Source: Marivita sp046592965 (lineage in GTDB: Bacteria; Pseudomonadota; Alphaproteobacteria; Rhodobacterales; Rhodobacteraceae). From it: DNA of 64,000 bases. Each line of letters starts with the position of its first letter. Positions within the stretch are counted from its first letter, which is position 1. The DNA lies in assembly GCF_046592965.1 (NCBI RefSeq), contig NZ_JBISBV010000001.1:787142-851141 (forward strand). The letters run 5' to 3'. The notes beneath the pieces were generated by a model that was not told the DNA's origin, made no database searches, and saw only the letters and a list, made by a program, of their open reading frames with translations. Below, piece by piece: positions 17,103 through 26,354 of the stretch. The position numbers and the translations under genes are program-made.

Positions 17103-18791
17103 TCAGCCCAGCACGCGCCGCGCAATCACCTGTGCCTGAATCTCAGCAGCGCCTTCGAAGATATTGAGAATGCGCGCGTCGCACAGGATGCGGCTGATCT
17201 TGTATTCCAGGGCGAAACCGTTGCCGCCGTGAATTTGCAGCGCATTATCGGCGGCCGCCCAGGCCACGCGGGCGCCCAGCAGCTTGGCCATGCCAGCTTC
17301 GAGGTCGCAACGTCGGCCTTCGTCCTTTTCGCGGGCCGAGAAATAGGTGAGCTGACGCGCCACCATGATCTCGACCGCCATCATCGCCAGTTTGGACGCG
17401 ACGCGCGGGAAGTTGATGAGCGCCTTGCCGAATTGCTTGCGATCCTGCGCGTAGCTCATGCCTTCGTCCAAGGCCGATTGCGCCACGCCGATGGCACGCG
17501 CGGCGGTCTGGATGCGGGCGGATTCAAAGGTTTCCATCAATTGCTTGAAGCCCTTGCCCTGCTCCATGCCCAGAAGGTTTTCGCCCTTCACTTTGAAATC
17601 ATCGAAGTTGACGGTGTATTCCTTCATGCCGCGATAACCCAGAACCTCGATCTCGCCGCCGGAAATGCCCGGATCCTGCCAAGGAGCCTCGTCGGTGCCG
17701 GGTGTCTTTTCGGCCATGAACATCGACAGACCCTTGTAATCGTCGGTATCGGGTACTGTGCGGGCCAGCACCGTCATCACATGGGTGCGCGCGGCGTGGG
17801 TGATCCAGGTCTTGTTGCCGTTGAGCAGCCAATCGCCGTTTTCGTCCTGCACGCCCTTGGTGCGCAGCGCACCCAGGTCGGAGCCGGTATTGGGTTCGGT
17901 AAAGACGGCGGTGGGCAGAATTTCACCGGACGCGATGCGCGGTAGCCAGTGGGAGCGTTGCTCGTCCGTGCCGCCCGCGATCACCAGTTCGGCGGCGATT
18001 TCAGAGCGCGTACCAAGCGAGCCGACGCCGATATAGCCGCGCGACAATTCTTCGGATACAACGCACATCGACGCCTTGGAGAGACCGAAGCCGCCGAGGT
18101 TTTCCGGGATCGTCAGACCAAAGACCCCCATCTCGGCCAATTCGTCGATGATCTCTATCGGGATCAGTTCGTCCTTGAGGTGCCATTCGTGCGCGAAGGG
18201 TTCGACCTTGTCGACAGAGAAGCGGCGGAATTGCTCTCGGATCATGCCCAGTTCTTCGTCAAGGCCGCAGGCCCCCACCGTCAGTTCGGCGCTGCGTTCC
18301 TGCATCAGTTCGACAAGGCGGACACGGGCCTTCTGGGTGTTGCCCTGCTCTGTCAGGCGCATGACTTCGGGCGTCATAAGAACGCGTGCGTCTTCCTGGC
18401 TGAGCCCGATATCCTGAAGGCGCACGATCTCGCCTTGGTTCATCTGGATGCCGCCGTAAATCTGCCAGAGGTATTCCCCGAAGGCGATCTGGTGGATCAG
18501 TTGCTCGACTTCGCTGAACGTGCCGCTTTCGTTCATGCGCTTGGCCCAGCCCTGCATCTGTCGCAGCGACTCGACATAGGTGGCGAGCCAGGCAAGCCCG
18601 TGTGCGGCCGTCTGGTGTTCGTCGATAAGCGCAGCAGAGACGCGGCCGTCCTGCTGGACCAACTCGCGAAGGCGCGTTTTGGCAAGCTCCAGCACGGCAT
18701 TGGCAGGTTCGACCGCCGCCGCTGTGAGTGTCAGCAGGTCCGGCAGGATCGTGTCATTTGTCAGGGTCATGTCTTGTCCGTCATGGGCCAT
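17103..18791 (-). CDS. mcd: Probable (2S)-methylsuccinyl-CoA dehydrogenase
   Basis: 562 residues, longer than a standard acyl-CoA dehydrogenase because of an N-terminal helical domain of about 160 residues (ending near QIYGGIQMNQGEIVRLQD), a layout I associate with Mcd of the ethylmalonyl-CoA pathway. The catalytic core has FGLTIPENLGGFGLSK, FTEPNTGSDLGALRT, TWITHAA, SARIQTAARAIGVAQSALD and IHGGNGFALEYKISRI. Mcd oxidises methylsuccinyl-CoA to mesaconyl-CoA and passes electrons to ETF. AAGGAAG precedes ATG 18791; an in-frame ATG at 18770 is the alternative start. ccrA and etfBA elsewhere in the window fit this role, but another acyl-CoA substrate is not excluded. Confidence 0.7.
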   Translation of the reverse strand: MAHDGQDMTLTNDTILPDLLTLTAAAVEPANAVLELAKTRLRELVQQDGRVSAALIDEHQTAAHGLAWLATYVESLRQMQGWAKRMNESGTFSEVEQLIHQIAFGEYLWQIYGGIQMNQGEIVRLQDIGLSQEDARVLMTPEVMRLTEQGNTQKARVRLVELMQERSAELTVGACGLDEELGMIREQFRRFSVDKVEPFAHEWHLKDELIPIEIIDELAEMGVFGLTIPENLGGFGLSKASMCVVSEELSRGYIGVGSLGTRSEIAAELVIAGGTDEQRSHWLPRIASGEILPTAVFTEPNTGSDLGALRTKGVQDENGDWLLNGNKTWITHAARTHVMTVLARTVPDTDDYKGLSMFMAEKTPGTDEAPWQDPGISGGEIEVLGYRGMKEYTVNFDDFKVKGENLLGMEQGKGFKQLMETFESARIQTAARAIGVAQSALDEGMSYAQDRKQFGKALINFPRVASKLAMMAVEIMVARQLTYFSAREKDEGRRCDLEAGMAKLLGARVAWAAADNALQIHGGNGFALEYKISRILCDARILNIFEGAAEIQAQVIARRVLG

Positions 18792-18980
18792 GCATCGCTT
18801 CCTTGTATCGCTTGCGGCATAGATAGCACTTTGCAGGTGCAGCGCAACTTAAATGCTGAAAAAAGGGTTCAGATTGGCGAAAATTGCGCGGACCGATGCC
18901 GCGGCGCGGCGTCAGCTTGATAGAATCCGGGCATCTCGCAAGCGACGCGCCCGGATCAAAAAGCGTTCCAGTTCGGCGGG

Positions 18981-20579
18981 TTAGCCGATGGCGGCGGCCT
19001 TCACGTCGTCGTCGATATAGGGCACGTATTGCGCAAAGTTCTCCGCGAACATCTGAACCAGTTTGGAGGCCTGTTCGTCATAGGCCTCTTTGTCGTTCCA
19101 GGTGCGGCGCGGATCAAGAAGCATGTCGGGCACGCCCTCGACCATGACCGGCACGTCGAAGCCGAAATTCGGGTCTTTGCGGAACTCGACCTCGGCAAGG
19201 CTTCCGTCCAGCGCTGCCGTGAGCAGGGCGCGGGTTGCCTTGATCGGCATCCGCTGGCCGGTGCCGTAGGCGCCGCCGGTCCAGCCGGTGTTGACCAACC
19301 AGCAGGTCGCACCGTGGCTGGCGATCTTGTCGCGCAGCAGGTTGCCGTACACCTCGGGCCGGCGCGGCATGAAGGGAGCGCCGAAGCAGGTTGAGAAGGT
19401 CGGCTCGGGTTCGGTCACTCCGCGCTCGGTGCCGGCGACTTTGGAGGTGAAGCCGGACAGGAAGTGATACATCGCCTGCGCCGGCGTCAGCCGCGCGATC
19501 GGAGGCAGGACGCCGAAAGCATCGCATGTCAGCATGATGATGTTCTTGGGGTGACCACCTAACGCGGTTGATGATGCGTTGGAGATATATTCGAGCGGAT
19601 AGGCGCTGCGCATGTTGGCGGTCAGGCTGTCGTCGTCGAAATCAAGCTCGAAGGTTTCAGGATCGAACACCATGTTTTCGATCACGGTGCCGAACTTGCG
19701 GGTTGTCGCGTAGATCTCGGGTTCGGCATCGGGGGACAGATTGATCGTCTTGGCATAGCACCCACCTTCGAAGTTGAAGGTGCCGCGATCCGACCAGCCG
19801 TGTTCGTCGTCGCCGATCAGCGTGCGGTTCGGGTCGGCGGACAACGTGGTCTTGCCGGTGCCCGACAGGCCAAAGAAGATCGCCGTGTCAACGGGGTTTC
19901 CGACCGCATGGTTGGCCGAGCAATGCATCGGCATGATGCCTTTTTCCGGCAGCAGGTAATTCAGCAGCGAGAAGATGGCCTTCTTGTTCTCGCCCGCGTA
20001 TTCGGTGCCCCCGATCAGGATCAGCTTGCGGTCGAAGTTCATCGCGATCACGGTTTCGGAGCGGCAATTGTGCCGTTTGGGATCGGCCTGAAAGGACGGG
20101 CAGTTGATGACCGTGAAATCGGCGGTGAAACTGTCGAGATCCTCGCGGTCGGGACGACGCATGAGGTGCCGGATAAACAGGTTCTGCCACGCGAGTTCCT
20201 GAATGAAACGCACGTCGATGGCATGTTTAGGATCGGCGCCGCCGACCAGATCCTGCACAAAGAACTCGCGGCCCTTCATATGCTCCAGCATGTCGTTATA
20301 GAGCGCATCGAACCCTTCGGGCGACATTTCGCCATTGTTGTCCCACCAGATCGTATCGGCGACGCTCTCGGTCTTGACGACATGCTTGTCCTTGGGGGAC
20401 CGGCCGGTGAATTTTCCCGTGGTCACAAGGAACGCTCCGCCGTTGCCCAGCGTGCCTTCCTTGCGTTCCAAAGCCGCCTGAATCAGTGCGGGCTCCGTGA
20501 GGTTGTAATAGACATTGCCAAGCCCGTTGATCCGCTGATCCTCAAGCCGGAATTCCGGGTTCACCCGTCCAAATGTCAT
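18981..20579 (-). CDS. pckA: Phosphoenolpyruvate carboxykinase (ATP)
   Basis: 532 residues from ATG 20579, with AGGAG in front; the longer frame to 20645 lacks support. The kinase-1a loop GLSGTGKTTLS, the kinase-2 motif LIGDDEHGW, the metal/oxaloacetate segment GGTEYAGENKK and the C-terminal NTGWTGGAYGTGQRM identify the ATP-dependent enzyme that converts oxaloacetate to PEP for gluconeogenesis. Divergent from chvI, a conserved alphaproteobacterial arrangement. Two 12-bp direct repeats lie 140 bp upstream. Confidence 0.97.
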   Translation of the reverse strand: MTFGRVNPEFRLEDQRINGLGNVYYNLTEPALIQAALERKEGTLGNGGAFLVTTGKFTGRSPKDKHVVKTESVADTIWWDNNGEMSPEGFDALYNDMLEHMKGREFFVQDLVGGADPKHAIDVRFIQELAWQNLFIRHLMRRPDREDLDSFTADFTVINCPSFQADPKRHNCRSETVIAMNFDRKLILIGGTEYAGENKKAIFSLLNYLLPEKGIMPMHCSANHAVGNPVDTAIFFGLSGTGKTTLSADPNRTLIGDDEHGWSDRGTFNFEGGCYAKTINLSPDAEPEIYATTRKFGTVIENMVFDPETFELDFDDDSLTANMRSAYPLEYISNASSTALGGHPKNIIMLTCDAFGVLPPIARLTPAQAMYHFLSGFTSKVAGTERGVTEPEPTFSTCFGAPFMPRRPEVYGNLLRDKIASHGATCWLVNTGWTGGAYGTGQRMPIKATRALLTAALDGSLAEVEFRKDPNFGFDVPVMVEGVPDMLLDPRRTWNDKEAYDEQASKLVQMFAENFAQYVPYIDDDVKAAAIG

Positions 20580-20921
20580 CTGCCAAGCTCCTGTAGCCGC
20601 GCAATCTGCGGCGGAATTGTCGAGGGCCGGTGTCTGGCGGCCCACCTGCGACGGCGCGTCGAAGGTATCCGGGTCTTAGCATGAGGCTTCTGAAACTGAA
20701 CAGGTCGCAAACGCGCAGTTAGCGCAACCAGGTCGGGTTTAGCGCAACCACGGCAGCGCTTCGCTGATGCTTGTGATGCAAATTAGTCATCCGTAAGGAC
20801 TTTTCGGCCTCAATAGGCAGGAGGTGAGCAAGTGATTCGCAGAATTGAATTGGCGCACCGCAAAAAAGGACGCATAATGGCAGAAAAAACATAATTGAGT
20901 GCAGTACAAGGAACACACTTC
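20580..20921 (+). other. Divergent promoter region pckA/chvI
   Basis: A 342-base gap between pckA (minus) and chvI (plus). It contains the direct repeat at 20719-20750 and becomes AT-richer towards chvI (20860-20900). A 65-codon minus frame (20719-20916) and several short plus frames are unconvincing. It must hold both promoters. Confidence 0.6.
20719..20750. repeat. Perfect 12-bp direct repeat (TTAGCGCAACCA) spaced two helical turns
   Basis: TTAGCGCAACCA occurs at 20719-20730 and again at 20739-20750, a 20-bp period, so both copies face the same side of the helix. It lies 140 bp from the pckA start and about 170 bp from the chvI start. The layout suggests a cooperative binding site for a regulator of pckA or chvI; the regulator is unknown. 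Confidence 0.6.
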
Positions 20922-21626
20922 ATGTCGAAAATCGCCCTGGTGGACGATGACAGGAATATCCTGACATCGGTCGCGATCACCCTTGAAGCCGAAGGTTTCG
21001 AGGTTGAGACCTACAATGACGGACAGGCCGCATTGGATGCGTTCAACAAGAAAATGCCGGATATGGCTGTCTTTGATATCAAGATGCCTCGCATGGATGG
21101 CATGGACCTGCTCCAGCGTGTGCGACAGAAATCAAAGATGCCCGTGATCTTTCTCACCTCCAAGGATGACGAGATTGACGAAGTTCTGGGCCTGCGCATG
21201 GGAGCCGACGATTATGTCAAGAAGCCGTTCTCCCAACGCCTTTTGGTAGAACGCATTCGCGCGCTTCTGCGCCGTCAGGATACCATCGCCAACGATGTCG
21301 CCGGCGGAGAGGTTGAAGAGGCGAAACTGATGGTGCGTGGCGAGTTGACGATGGACCCGCTGCGTCACTCCGTGTCGTGGAAGGGGCGCGACGTGTCCTT
21401 GACGGTCACCGAATTCCTGCTGCTTCAGGCGCTGGCGCAACGCCCCGGTTTCGTCAAATCGCGGGATCAGTTGATGGATGTCGCCTATGACGATCAGGTC
21501 TATGTAGACGACCGAACGATAGACAGCCATATCAAGCGTTTGCGCAAGAAAATGCGCACGGTCGATGACGAATTCTCGGCCATTGAGACGCTTTACGGTA
21601 TTGGTTATCGTTATAACGAAGAGTGA
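20922..21626 (+). CDS. chvI: ChvI-type response regulator (OmpR family)
   Basis: 234 residues from ATG 20922 (AAGGA upstream); an in-frame ATG 27 bases earlier lacks a site. The receiver domain has the acidic pair in ALVDDDRN, phospho-acceptor Asp52 in VFDIKMPRMDG, and the Lys in YVKKPFSQRLLVERIRALLRR. The C-terminal winged helix has SRDQLMDVAYDDQVYVDDRTIDSHIKRLRKK. The partner kinase follows immediately. ChvGI systems in alphaproteobacteria respond to acid or envelope stress and control pckA in some species, which fits the divergent pckA. Confidence 0.93.
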   Translation: MSKIALVDDDRNILTSVAITLEAEGFEVETYNDGQAALDAFNKKMPDMAVFDIKMPRMDGMDLLQRVRQKSKMPVIFLTSKDDEIDEVLGLRMGADDYVKKPFSQRLLVERIRALLRRQDTIANDVAGGEVEEAKLMVRGELTMDPLRHSVSWKGRDVSLTVTEFLLLQALAQRPGFVKSRDQLMDVAYDDQVYVDDRTIDSHIKRLRKKMRTVDDEFSAIETLYGIGYRYNEE

Positions 21627-21628
21627 CA

Positions 21629-23344
21629 ATGGCATTGGTTGAGGGTGTGGGCATCGGGAAATCCGGGTCGCGCAAAGATGCAGATGTAGTGCTCGGGGAC
21701 GATTGGATCGCGCCCGACCGAACCGTTGAATCCGAAGTCCGCGACAGCCAGGAGCGGCGCGGACTTTTCTCGCTCAACCGGTCGCCGCTGACGCGCAAGA
21801 TCATCACCTTCAACCTCGTCGCCCTGAACTTTCTGGTCGCGGGTGTGCTGTTTCTGAATTCCTCCCGCGATACGCTGGCAGAGCAAAAGGCACTGGCGGT
21901 CCGGGTCGAGGCGGAACTGATTGCCGACGTGTTCGAAGCAGGGGCGCAAGGCAGCACGACGGTCAATCTGGGCACGGGCGAGGGCATAGATGTGGCCGAA
22001 ACCCTGGCCGAGATTGATGTACCGGCGGGTGCACGCGTGTTCGTGTTCGACGCGGCGCGGTTCCTCGTGGGCGATATCGGCGGCTCGGATGGCATGAGCC
22101 CACCGCTGAGCAGCGCCGAAAAGCCGACGGTGATTTCCGACTTCCTTTTGACGGTCTGGACCAGTGTCTCGTCGGTATTCCGCAGCGAACCGGATTTCGG
22201 ACCGTTGACACTGGAGGACATCCTGCGCCGCCAGATCGAGGAAACCGACCCGACCCAGACGCGCGTTGATCGCAGCGAAGGACCGGGTGGCGCCACGATC
22301 TTTACCGCGCTCAGCCCGATCGAGGTGGAAAGCGGGGTTGCGGGAACCATCGCTCTGGTGCGCTTTGCGCCGGAAATCGACGCCGCTGTGCGCATGGAAC
22401 GCGAAAATGTGCTTCAGATGTTCGTCATTGCAACACTGGTCTCCATCGGGCTGAGCCTGGTGCTGGCATCGACCATCTCGAACCCCATTTCCAACCTGGC
22501 CGACGCCGCCGAAGTCGGCCGGGACCGCAATCGCCGCAACGTCGCGTCGGGGCGCATCCGGATCCCCGATCTGACCGCCCGACCCGACGAGATTGGCCGC
22601 CTGTCCGGCGCATTGCGGGGCATGGTCGCGGCACTTTATGATCGAATTGATGCCAACGAACAATTTGCGGCTGATGTTGCGCATGAGATCAAGAACCCGC
22701 TTGCGTCGCTGCGGTCTGCAGTGGGCACCCTGAGGGTCGCGCGCCGCCCTGATCAGGTGGATCGTCTGCTTGACGTGATCGACCATGACGTGCGTCGCCT
22801 TGACCGTCTGGTGAGCGACATCTCCAACGCATCGCGCCTTGACAGCGAATTGGTCAAGGAAGAAGAAACAGAATTCAACCTGTTGGACATGCTGGGGAAT
22901 CTGGCCCAATTTCTGGGCGAGGATGCAAAGAAGCGCGGCATCGAGTTCATCACCGATCTGCCGGATCATCCCATTCGGGTGCATGGGCTGGAAGCGCGGC
23001 TGGCGCAAGTTTTCGTCAATCTTATCACCAACGCGATCAGCTTTTGCGAGGATGGCGATGCAATCCGCCTTTGGGCGCGCCGCCGTGAAAACCGGGTCCT
23101 GATCGTCGTCGAGGATACCGGCCCCGGGATTCCGGACGAGGCGCTGACCAAGATTTTCAAACGCTTCTACTCGCAGCGCCCGGAAGATGATTTCGGCAAC
23201 AACTCCGGTCTCGGTCTCGCCATCTCGAAACAGATCGTCGAAGCCCATGGCGGCGTGATCTGGGCCGAGAATATCCGCCCAACCGAGGCCGATGCAACGT
23301 CCGAGCCGCTTGGTGCCCGGTTTGTCGTTGGTCTGCCGCTGTAA
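21629..23344 (+). CDS. chvG: ChvG-type sensor histidine kinase
   Basis: 571 residues from ATG 21629; a GTG at 21623 overlapping the chvI stop is an alternative start. A cytosolic N-terminus is followed by a first membrane segment (LVALNFLVAGVLFL), a periplasmic sensor domain of about 180 residues, a second segment (MFVIATLVSIGLSLVLAS), a HAMP domain, the H-box DVAHEIKNPLASLRSA, an N-box with NLITNAISFCEDG, and the ATP lid motifs DTGPGIPDEALTKIF and GLGLAISKQIVEAHGG. It phosphorylates ChvI. Confidence 0.93.
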   Translation: MALVEGVGIGKSGSRKDADVVLGDDWIAPDRTVESEVRDSQERRGLFSLNRSPLTRKIITFNLVALNFLVAGVLFLNSSRDTLAEQKALAVRVEAELIADVFEAGAQGSTTVNLGTGEGIDVAETLAEIDVPAGARVFVFDAARFLVGDIGGSDGMSPPLSSAEKPTVISDFLLTVWTSVSSVFRSEPDFGPLTLEDILRRQIEETDPTQTRVDRSEGPGGATIFTALSPIEVESGVAGTIALVRFAPEIDAAVRMERENVLQMFVIATLVSIGLSLVLASTISNPISNLADAAEVGRDRNRRNVASGRIRIPDLTARPDEIGRLSGALRGMVAALYDRIDANEQFAADVAHEIKNPLASLRSAVGTLRVARRPDQVDRLLDVIDHDVRRLDRLVSDISNASRLDSELVKEEETEFNLLDMLGNLAQFLGEDAKKRGIEFITDLPDHPIRVHGLEARLAQVFVNLITNAISFCEDGDAIRLWARRRENRVLIVVEDTGPGIPDEALTKIFKRFYSQRPEDDFGNNSGLGLAISKQIVEAHGGVIWAENIRPTEADATSEPLGARFVVGLPL

Positions 23345-23350
23345 TCCCGC

Positions 23351-23791
23351 GTGACTGCGGACGCTCCACTGACCCTGCATGCCAGCGCCGTTGCCGTCGG
23401 GCCGCGCGCAGTCCTAATCACTGGAAAGTCTGGCTCGGGAAAATCCGCGCTTGCACTGGAGATGATGGTGCGCGGGGCAGTGCTTGTCGCGGATGACCAC
23501 GTCAATCTCGACATTGTGCAAGATCGCGTTCTGTTGCACTGCCCCGACACGATTGCCGGGATGATCGAGGCGCGCGGTATCGGCATCCTGCATTGTGAGC
23601 ATGTTCCGGCGGCGGAGCTCGCGCTTGTCGTCGATATGGATCAGGTCGAGACAGAGCGGATGCCGCCGCGACGAAACATCACATATCTTAGTAAAACCTT
23701 TCCGCTACTTCACAATGTTGCATCGCAGCATTTCGCCGCCGCAATCGTGCAGTATTTAAGAGGCAAAGGCCGCGTCGATGTCGAGCCGTAG
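23351..23791 (+). CDS. hprK: HPr kinase/phosphorylase, short alphaproteobacterial form
   Basis: A 146-residue protein starting at GTG 23351, 6 bases after chvG. It has only the kinase domain: Walker A TGKSGSGKSA at 24-33, the DDHV segment near 48-51 and the signature IEARGIGIL at 72-80; the N-terminal half of Gram-positive HprK is absent, as is normal in alphaproteobacteria. It phosphorylates a serine of HPr, encoded at 25156-25434. Confidence 0.92.
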   Translation: MTADAPLTLHASAVAVGPRAVLITGKSGSGKSALALEMMVRGAVLVADDHVNLDIVQDRVLLHCPDTIAGMIEARGIGILHCEHVPAAELALVVDMDQVETERMPPRRNITYLSKTFPLLHNVASQHFAAAIVQYLRGKGRVDVEP

Positions 23792-23808
23792 CGCCAGATC
23801 GAGGACAC

Positions 23809-24732
23809 ATGAAACCCCAAACCATCCAGAACCGGATCGTGTTGGTCACTGGCCCGTCGGGTGCCGGGCGGGCAACTGCGATCAATGTTCTGGAGGATCT
23901 GGGCTTTGAATCGATAGACAATATTCCGCTGCGGATGATTCCACGCCTGTTTGACGGAGCACCGCTTGGTCATCCGCTCGCGCTGGGAATCGACGTGCGA
24001 AACCGTGATTTTTCTCTGTCATTGCTGCTTGATCTGCACCGCGATCTGGTCGCACGGGCCGATGGCACGGTGACGCTGCTCTATCTTGATTGCCGTCCCG
24101 ACGTTCTGTTGCGGCGCTATTCCGAAACCCGCCGCCGCCATCCTCTGACCCCGCAAGACACGCCGGAAGAGGGCATTGCCCGGGAAATCGCGTTGCTCAA
24201 GCCGATTGAGGACCGGGCCGATATCGTCATCGACACATCTCATCTCTCTCCTCACGATCTTAAGGGCGAGCTGCATCAATGGTTTTCGGACAGTTCGATC
24301 CAGAAATTGTCGGTGTCGCTGCAATCGTTTTCCTACAAGCGCGGCATTCCCCACGGTGTCGACATGGTGTTTGATTGCCGGTTTCTCAGCAACCCTCATT
24401 GGCAGGAGCCCTTGCGCGCCAGGACCGGGCTGGACCCCGAGGTACGCGACTTCGTGATGCGCGACCCGCGCACCGAGCCGTTCGCCCGCCAGATCACCGA
24501 AATGCTGGCGTTTCTGCTTCCCGAGATTGAGGCGGAGGGCAAGACGCATCTGTCGGTCGGAATCGGCTGTACCGGCGGGCAACACCGTTCGGTCGTAATG
24601 ACCGAGCACGTTGCGTCAGCCCTTGCGGACGATGGCTGGCGGGTGTCAATTGTACATAAAGAATTGTCGCGTCGGGGACTCGCGGCATCCGGCGGCCTGT
24701 CGTTGCCGGAACGTGGAAGGGCATTAGAGTGA
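23809..24732 (+). CDS. rapZ: RNase adapter RapZ/YvcJ-family nucleotide-binding protein
   Basis: 307 residues. The P-loop reads GPSGAGRAT (15-23) with Arg where Lys is usual, a variant I recall from Rhodobacterales. Family motifs ALGIDVRNRDF and the C-terminal GIGCTGGQHRSV are present. RapZ proteins bind nucleotides and small RNAs and sit next to PTS genes, as here. The stop overlaps the EIIA gene start by 4 bases. Confidence 0.9.
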   Translation: MKPQTIQNRIVLVTGPSGAGRATAINVLEDLGFESIDNIPLRMIPRLFDGAPLGHPLALGIDVRNRDFSLSLLLDLHRDLVARADGTVTLLYLDCRPDVLLRRYSETRRRHPLTPQDTPEEGIAREIALLKPIEDRADIVIDTSHLSPHDLKGELHQWFSDSSIQKLSVSLQSFSYKRGIPHGVDMVFDCRFLSNPHWQEPLRARTGLDPEVRDFVMRDPRTEPFARQITEMLAFLLPEIEAEGKTHLSVGIGCTGGQHRSVVMTEHVASALADDGWRVSIVHKELSRRGLAASGGLSLPERGRALE

Positions 24733-25130
24733 TCGGGATCGTGATCGTCGCCCACGGGGGGTTGGCGCAGGAATATCTCGCTGCGGTGGAGCATGTGGTC
24801 GGACACCAACCGAGCATGGTTGCCGTGTCGATTGATGCCGATCACAATCGCGACGCCAAGCAAAACGAGATTTGCAACGCCGCCGATCAGGTCGACAAGG
24901 GCGAAGGTGTCGTCATCGTGACCGATATGTTCGGCGGTTCGCCGTCGAACCTCAGCCTGCGCGCATGCCATCCTGAAAATCGGCGTATCGTTTACGGTGC
25001 AAACCTGCCGTTATTAATCAAATTGGCGAAAAGCCGCGATAAATCCGTGCCTGATGCCGTGCGTGCTGCATTGGACGCGGGTCGAAAATACATTGACAGT
25101 CAAGACATTACGCTGGATCAGGGCGCCTGA
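24729..25130 (+). CDS. PTS mannose-type EIIA component (regulatory PTS)
   Basis: 133 residues starting at GTG 24729 in a GTGA overlap with rapZ. The phosphorylatable His is His9 in IVIVAHGGLA, and VTDMFGGSPSNLSL is the second family motif. There is no EIIB/C permease nearby, so with HPr and HprK it forms the regulatory, not transporting, PTS branch of alphaproteobacteria. The first enzyme (EI/EI-Ntr) is outside the window. Confidence 0.92.
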   Translation: MIGIVIVAHGGLAQEYLAAVEHVVGHQPSMVAVSIDADHNRDAKQNEICNAADQVDKGEGVVIVTDMFGGSPSNLSLRACHPENRRIVYGANLPLLIKLAKSRDKSVPDAVRAALDAGRKYIDSQDITLDQGA

Positions 25131-25155
25131 TCACAAGGCTTGGGAGGCCGTCCGC

Positions 25156-25434
25156 ATGTCCGAAACGGCGCAGCGCACATTGAAAATCGTCAACGAGAAA
25201 GGCTTGCACGCGCGGGCATCTGCCAAGCTGGTCGAGGTGGTCGAGGGTTTTGATGCAACGGCAGAGGTGCGACGCGACGGAACGACCGCGCCGGGTGACA
25301 GCATCATGGGGCTGTTGATGCTTGCGGCCTCAAAGGGCACAACGATCGAGGTGCAGACATACGGCCCCGACGCAGAGCCATTGGCGGCCGCGATCGAGGC
25401 GCTTGTGGCGGATTTCTTCGGAGAGGGCCGCTAG
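25156..25434 (+). CDS. Phosphocarrier protein HPr
   Basis: 92 residues from ATG 25156 with GGAGG at 25143-25147; the longer upstream frame is EIIA sequence in another frame. His18 in NEKGLHARAS accepts phosphate from enzyme I, and Ser49 in GDSIMGLLMLAAS is the HprK-type regulatory serine. It closes the chvI-chvG-hprK-rapZ-EIIA-HPr run. Confidence 0.95.
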   Translation: MSETAQRTLKIVNEKGLHARASAKLVEVVEGFDATAEVRRDGTTAPGDSIMGLLMLAASKGTTIEVQTYGPDAEPLAAAIEALVADFFGEGR

Positions 25435-25478
25435 AGAGGTTTTTTCGCAGCGCGCCGGTTCGGTCGTCAGGAGACGGC

Positions 25479-26354
25479 CTAGCGCGTCGGAACCGGAGTC
25501 TCGCCGCGATAGTCGTAAAACCCGCGCTTTGTTTTGCGGCCAAGCCAGCCTGCCTCGACATATTTCGTCAACAACGGGCAGGGGCGGTATTTGGTATCGG
25601 CAAGCCCATCGTGCAGTACGTTCATGATTGCAAGGCATGTATCGAGCCCGATAAAGTCTGCGAGTTCCAGCGGCCCCATCGGGTGGTTCGCGCCCAACTT
25701 CATTGACTGATCGATCGAATTGACGTTGCCGACGCCTTCGTACAGCGTATAGACGGCCTCGTTGATCATCGGCATCAGGATACGATTGACGATGAAGGCC
25801 GGGAAATCCTCGGCGGAGGCTGCGGTTTTGCCGAGCTTCTCGACCACGCCCAAGCAGGTCTCGTAGGTGGGTTTGTCGGTCGCGATGCCGCGGATCAATT
25901 CGACCAGCTGCATCACCGGCACCGGGTTCATGAAGTGAAACCCCATGAATTTTTCCGGCCTGTCGGTGCGGCTGGCCAGACGGGTGATCGAGATCGAGGA
26001 GGTGTTCGAGGTCAGGATCGTATTGTCAGCCAGGTGCGGAAGCAGGCTGTCGAAGATCTTTTGCTTGATCGTTTCTTCTTCTGTTGCCGCTTCGATCACA
26101 AGATCGGTCTGCGCCACCTGAGGCAGATCCTTTGAAATCACGATCCGAGCCATTGCCTGATCGCGCTCTTCCTGAGTGATCTTTTCGCGGCTGACCTGAC
26201 GGTCGAGGTTGCGCTCGATCAACTCGATCGCCTTATTCAGAGCTTCATCGCTGATATCGTTCAACACCACATCGTAACCGGCCAGAGCCATCACATGGGC
26301 AATGCCGTTGCCCATTTGGCCGGCACCGACGATTCCGATTGAGTTGACTGCCAT
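25479..26354 (-). CDS. hbd: 3-hydroxybutyryl-CoA dehydrogenase
   Basis: A 291-residue NAD(P)-dependent enzyme. The Rossmann motif is IGIVGAGQMGNGIAHVMAL (5-23), the catalytic His lies in GFHFMNPVPVMQLVELI near 140, and the helical half has GFIVNRILMP-like and MGPLELADFIGLDTCL segments. It interconverts acetoacetyl-CoA and 3-hydroxybutyryl-CoA, feeding crotonyl-CoA to ccrA or connecting to polyhydroxybutyrate. It ends convergently with HPr. Confidence 0.93.
   Translation of the reverse strand: MAVNSIGIVGAGQMGNGIAHVMALAGYDVVLNDISDEALNKAIELIERNLDRQVSREKITQEERDQAMARIVISKDLPQVAQTDLVIEAATEEETIKQKIFDSLLPHLADNTILTSNTSSISITRLASRTDRPEKFMGFHFMNPVPVMQLVELIRGIATDKPTYETCLGVVEKLGKTAASAEDFPAFIVNRILMPMINEAVYTLYEGVGNVNSIDQSMKLGANHPMGPLELADFIGLDTCLAIMNVLHDGLADTKYRPCPLLTKYVEAGWLGRKTKRGFYDYRGETPVPTR

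Noticed and set aside
20719..20916. 65-codon minus frame between pckA and chvI
   Set aside because: It covers the direct repeats and the AT-rich chvI promoter region and has no ribosome-binding site; treated as non-coding.
21611..23380. 589-codon minus-strand frame opposite chvG
   Set aside because: Antisense shadow of a clear histidine kinase; no recognisable sequence.
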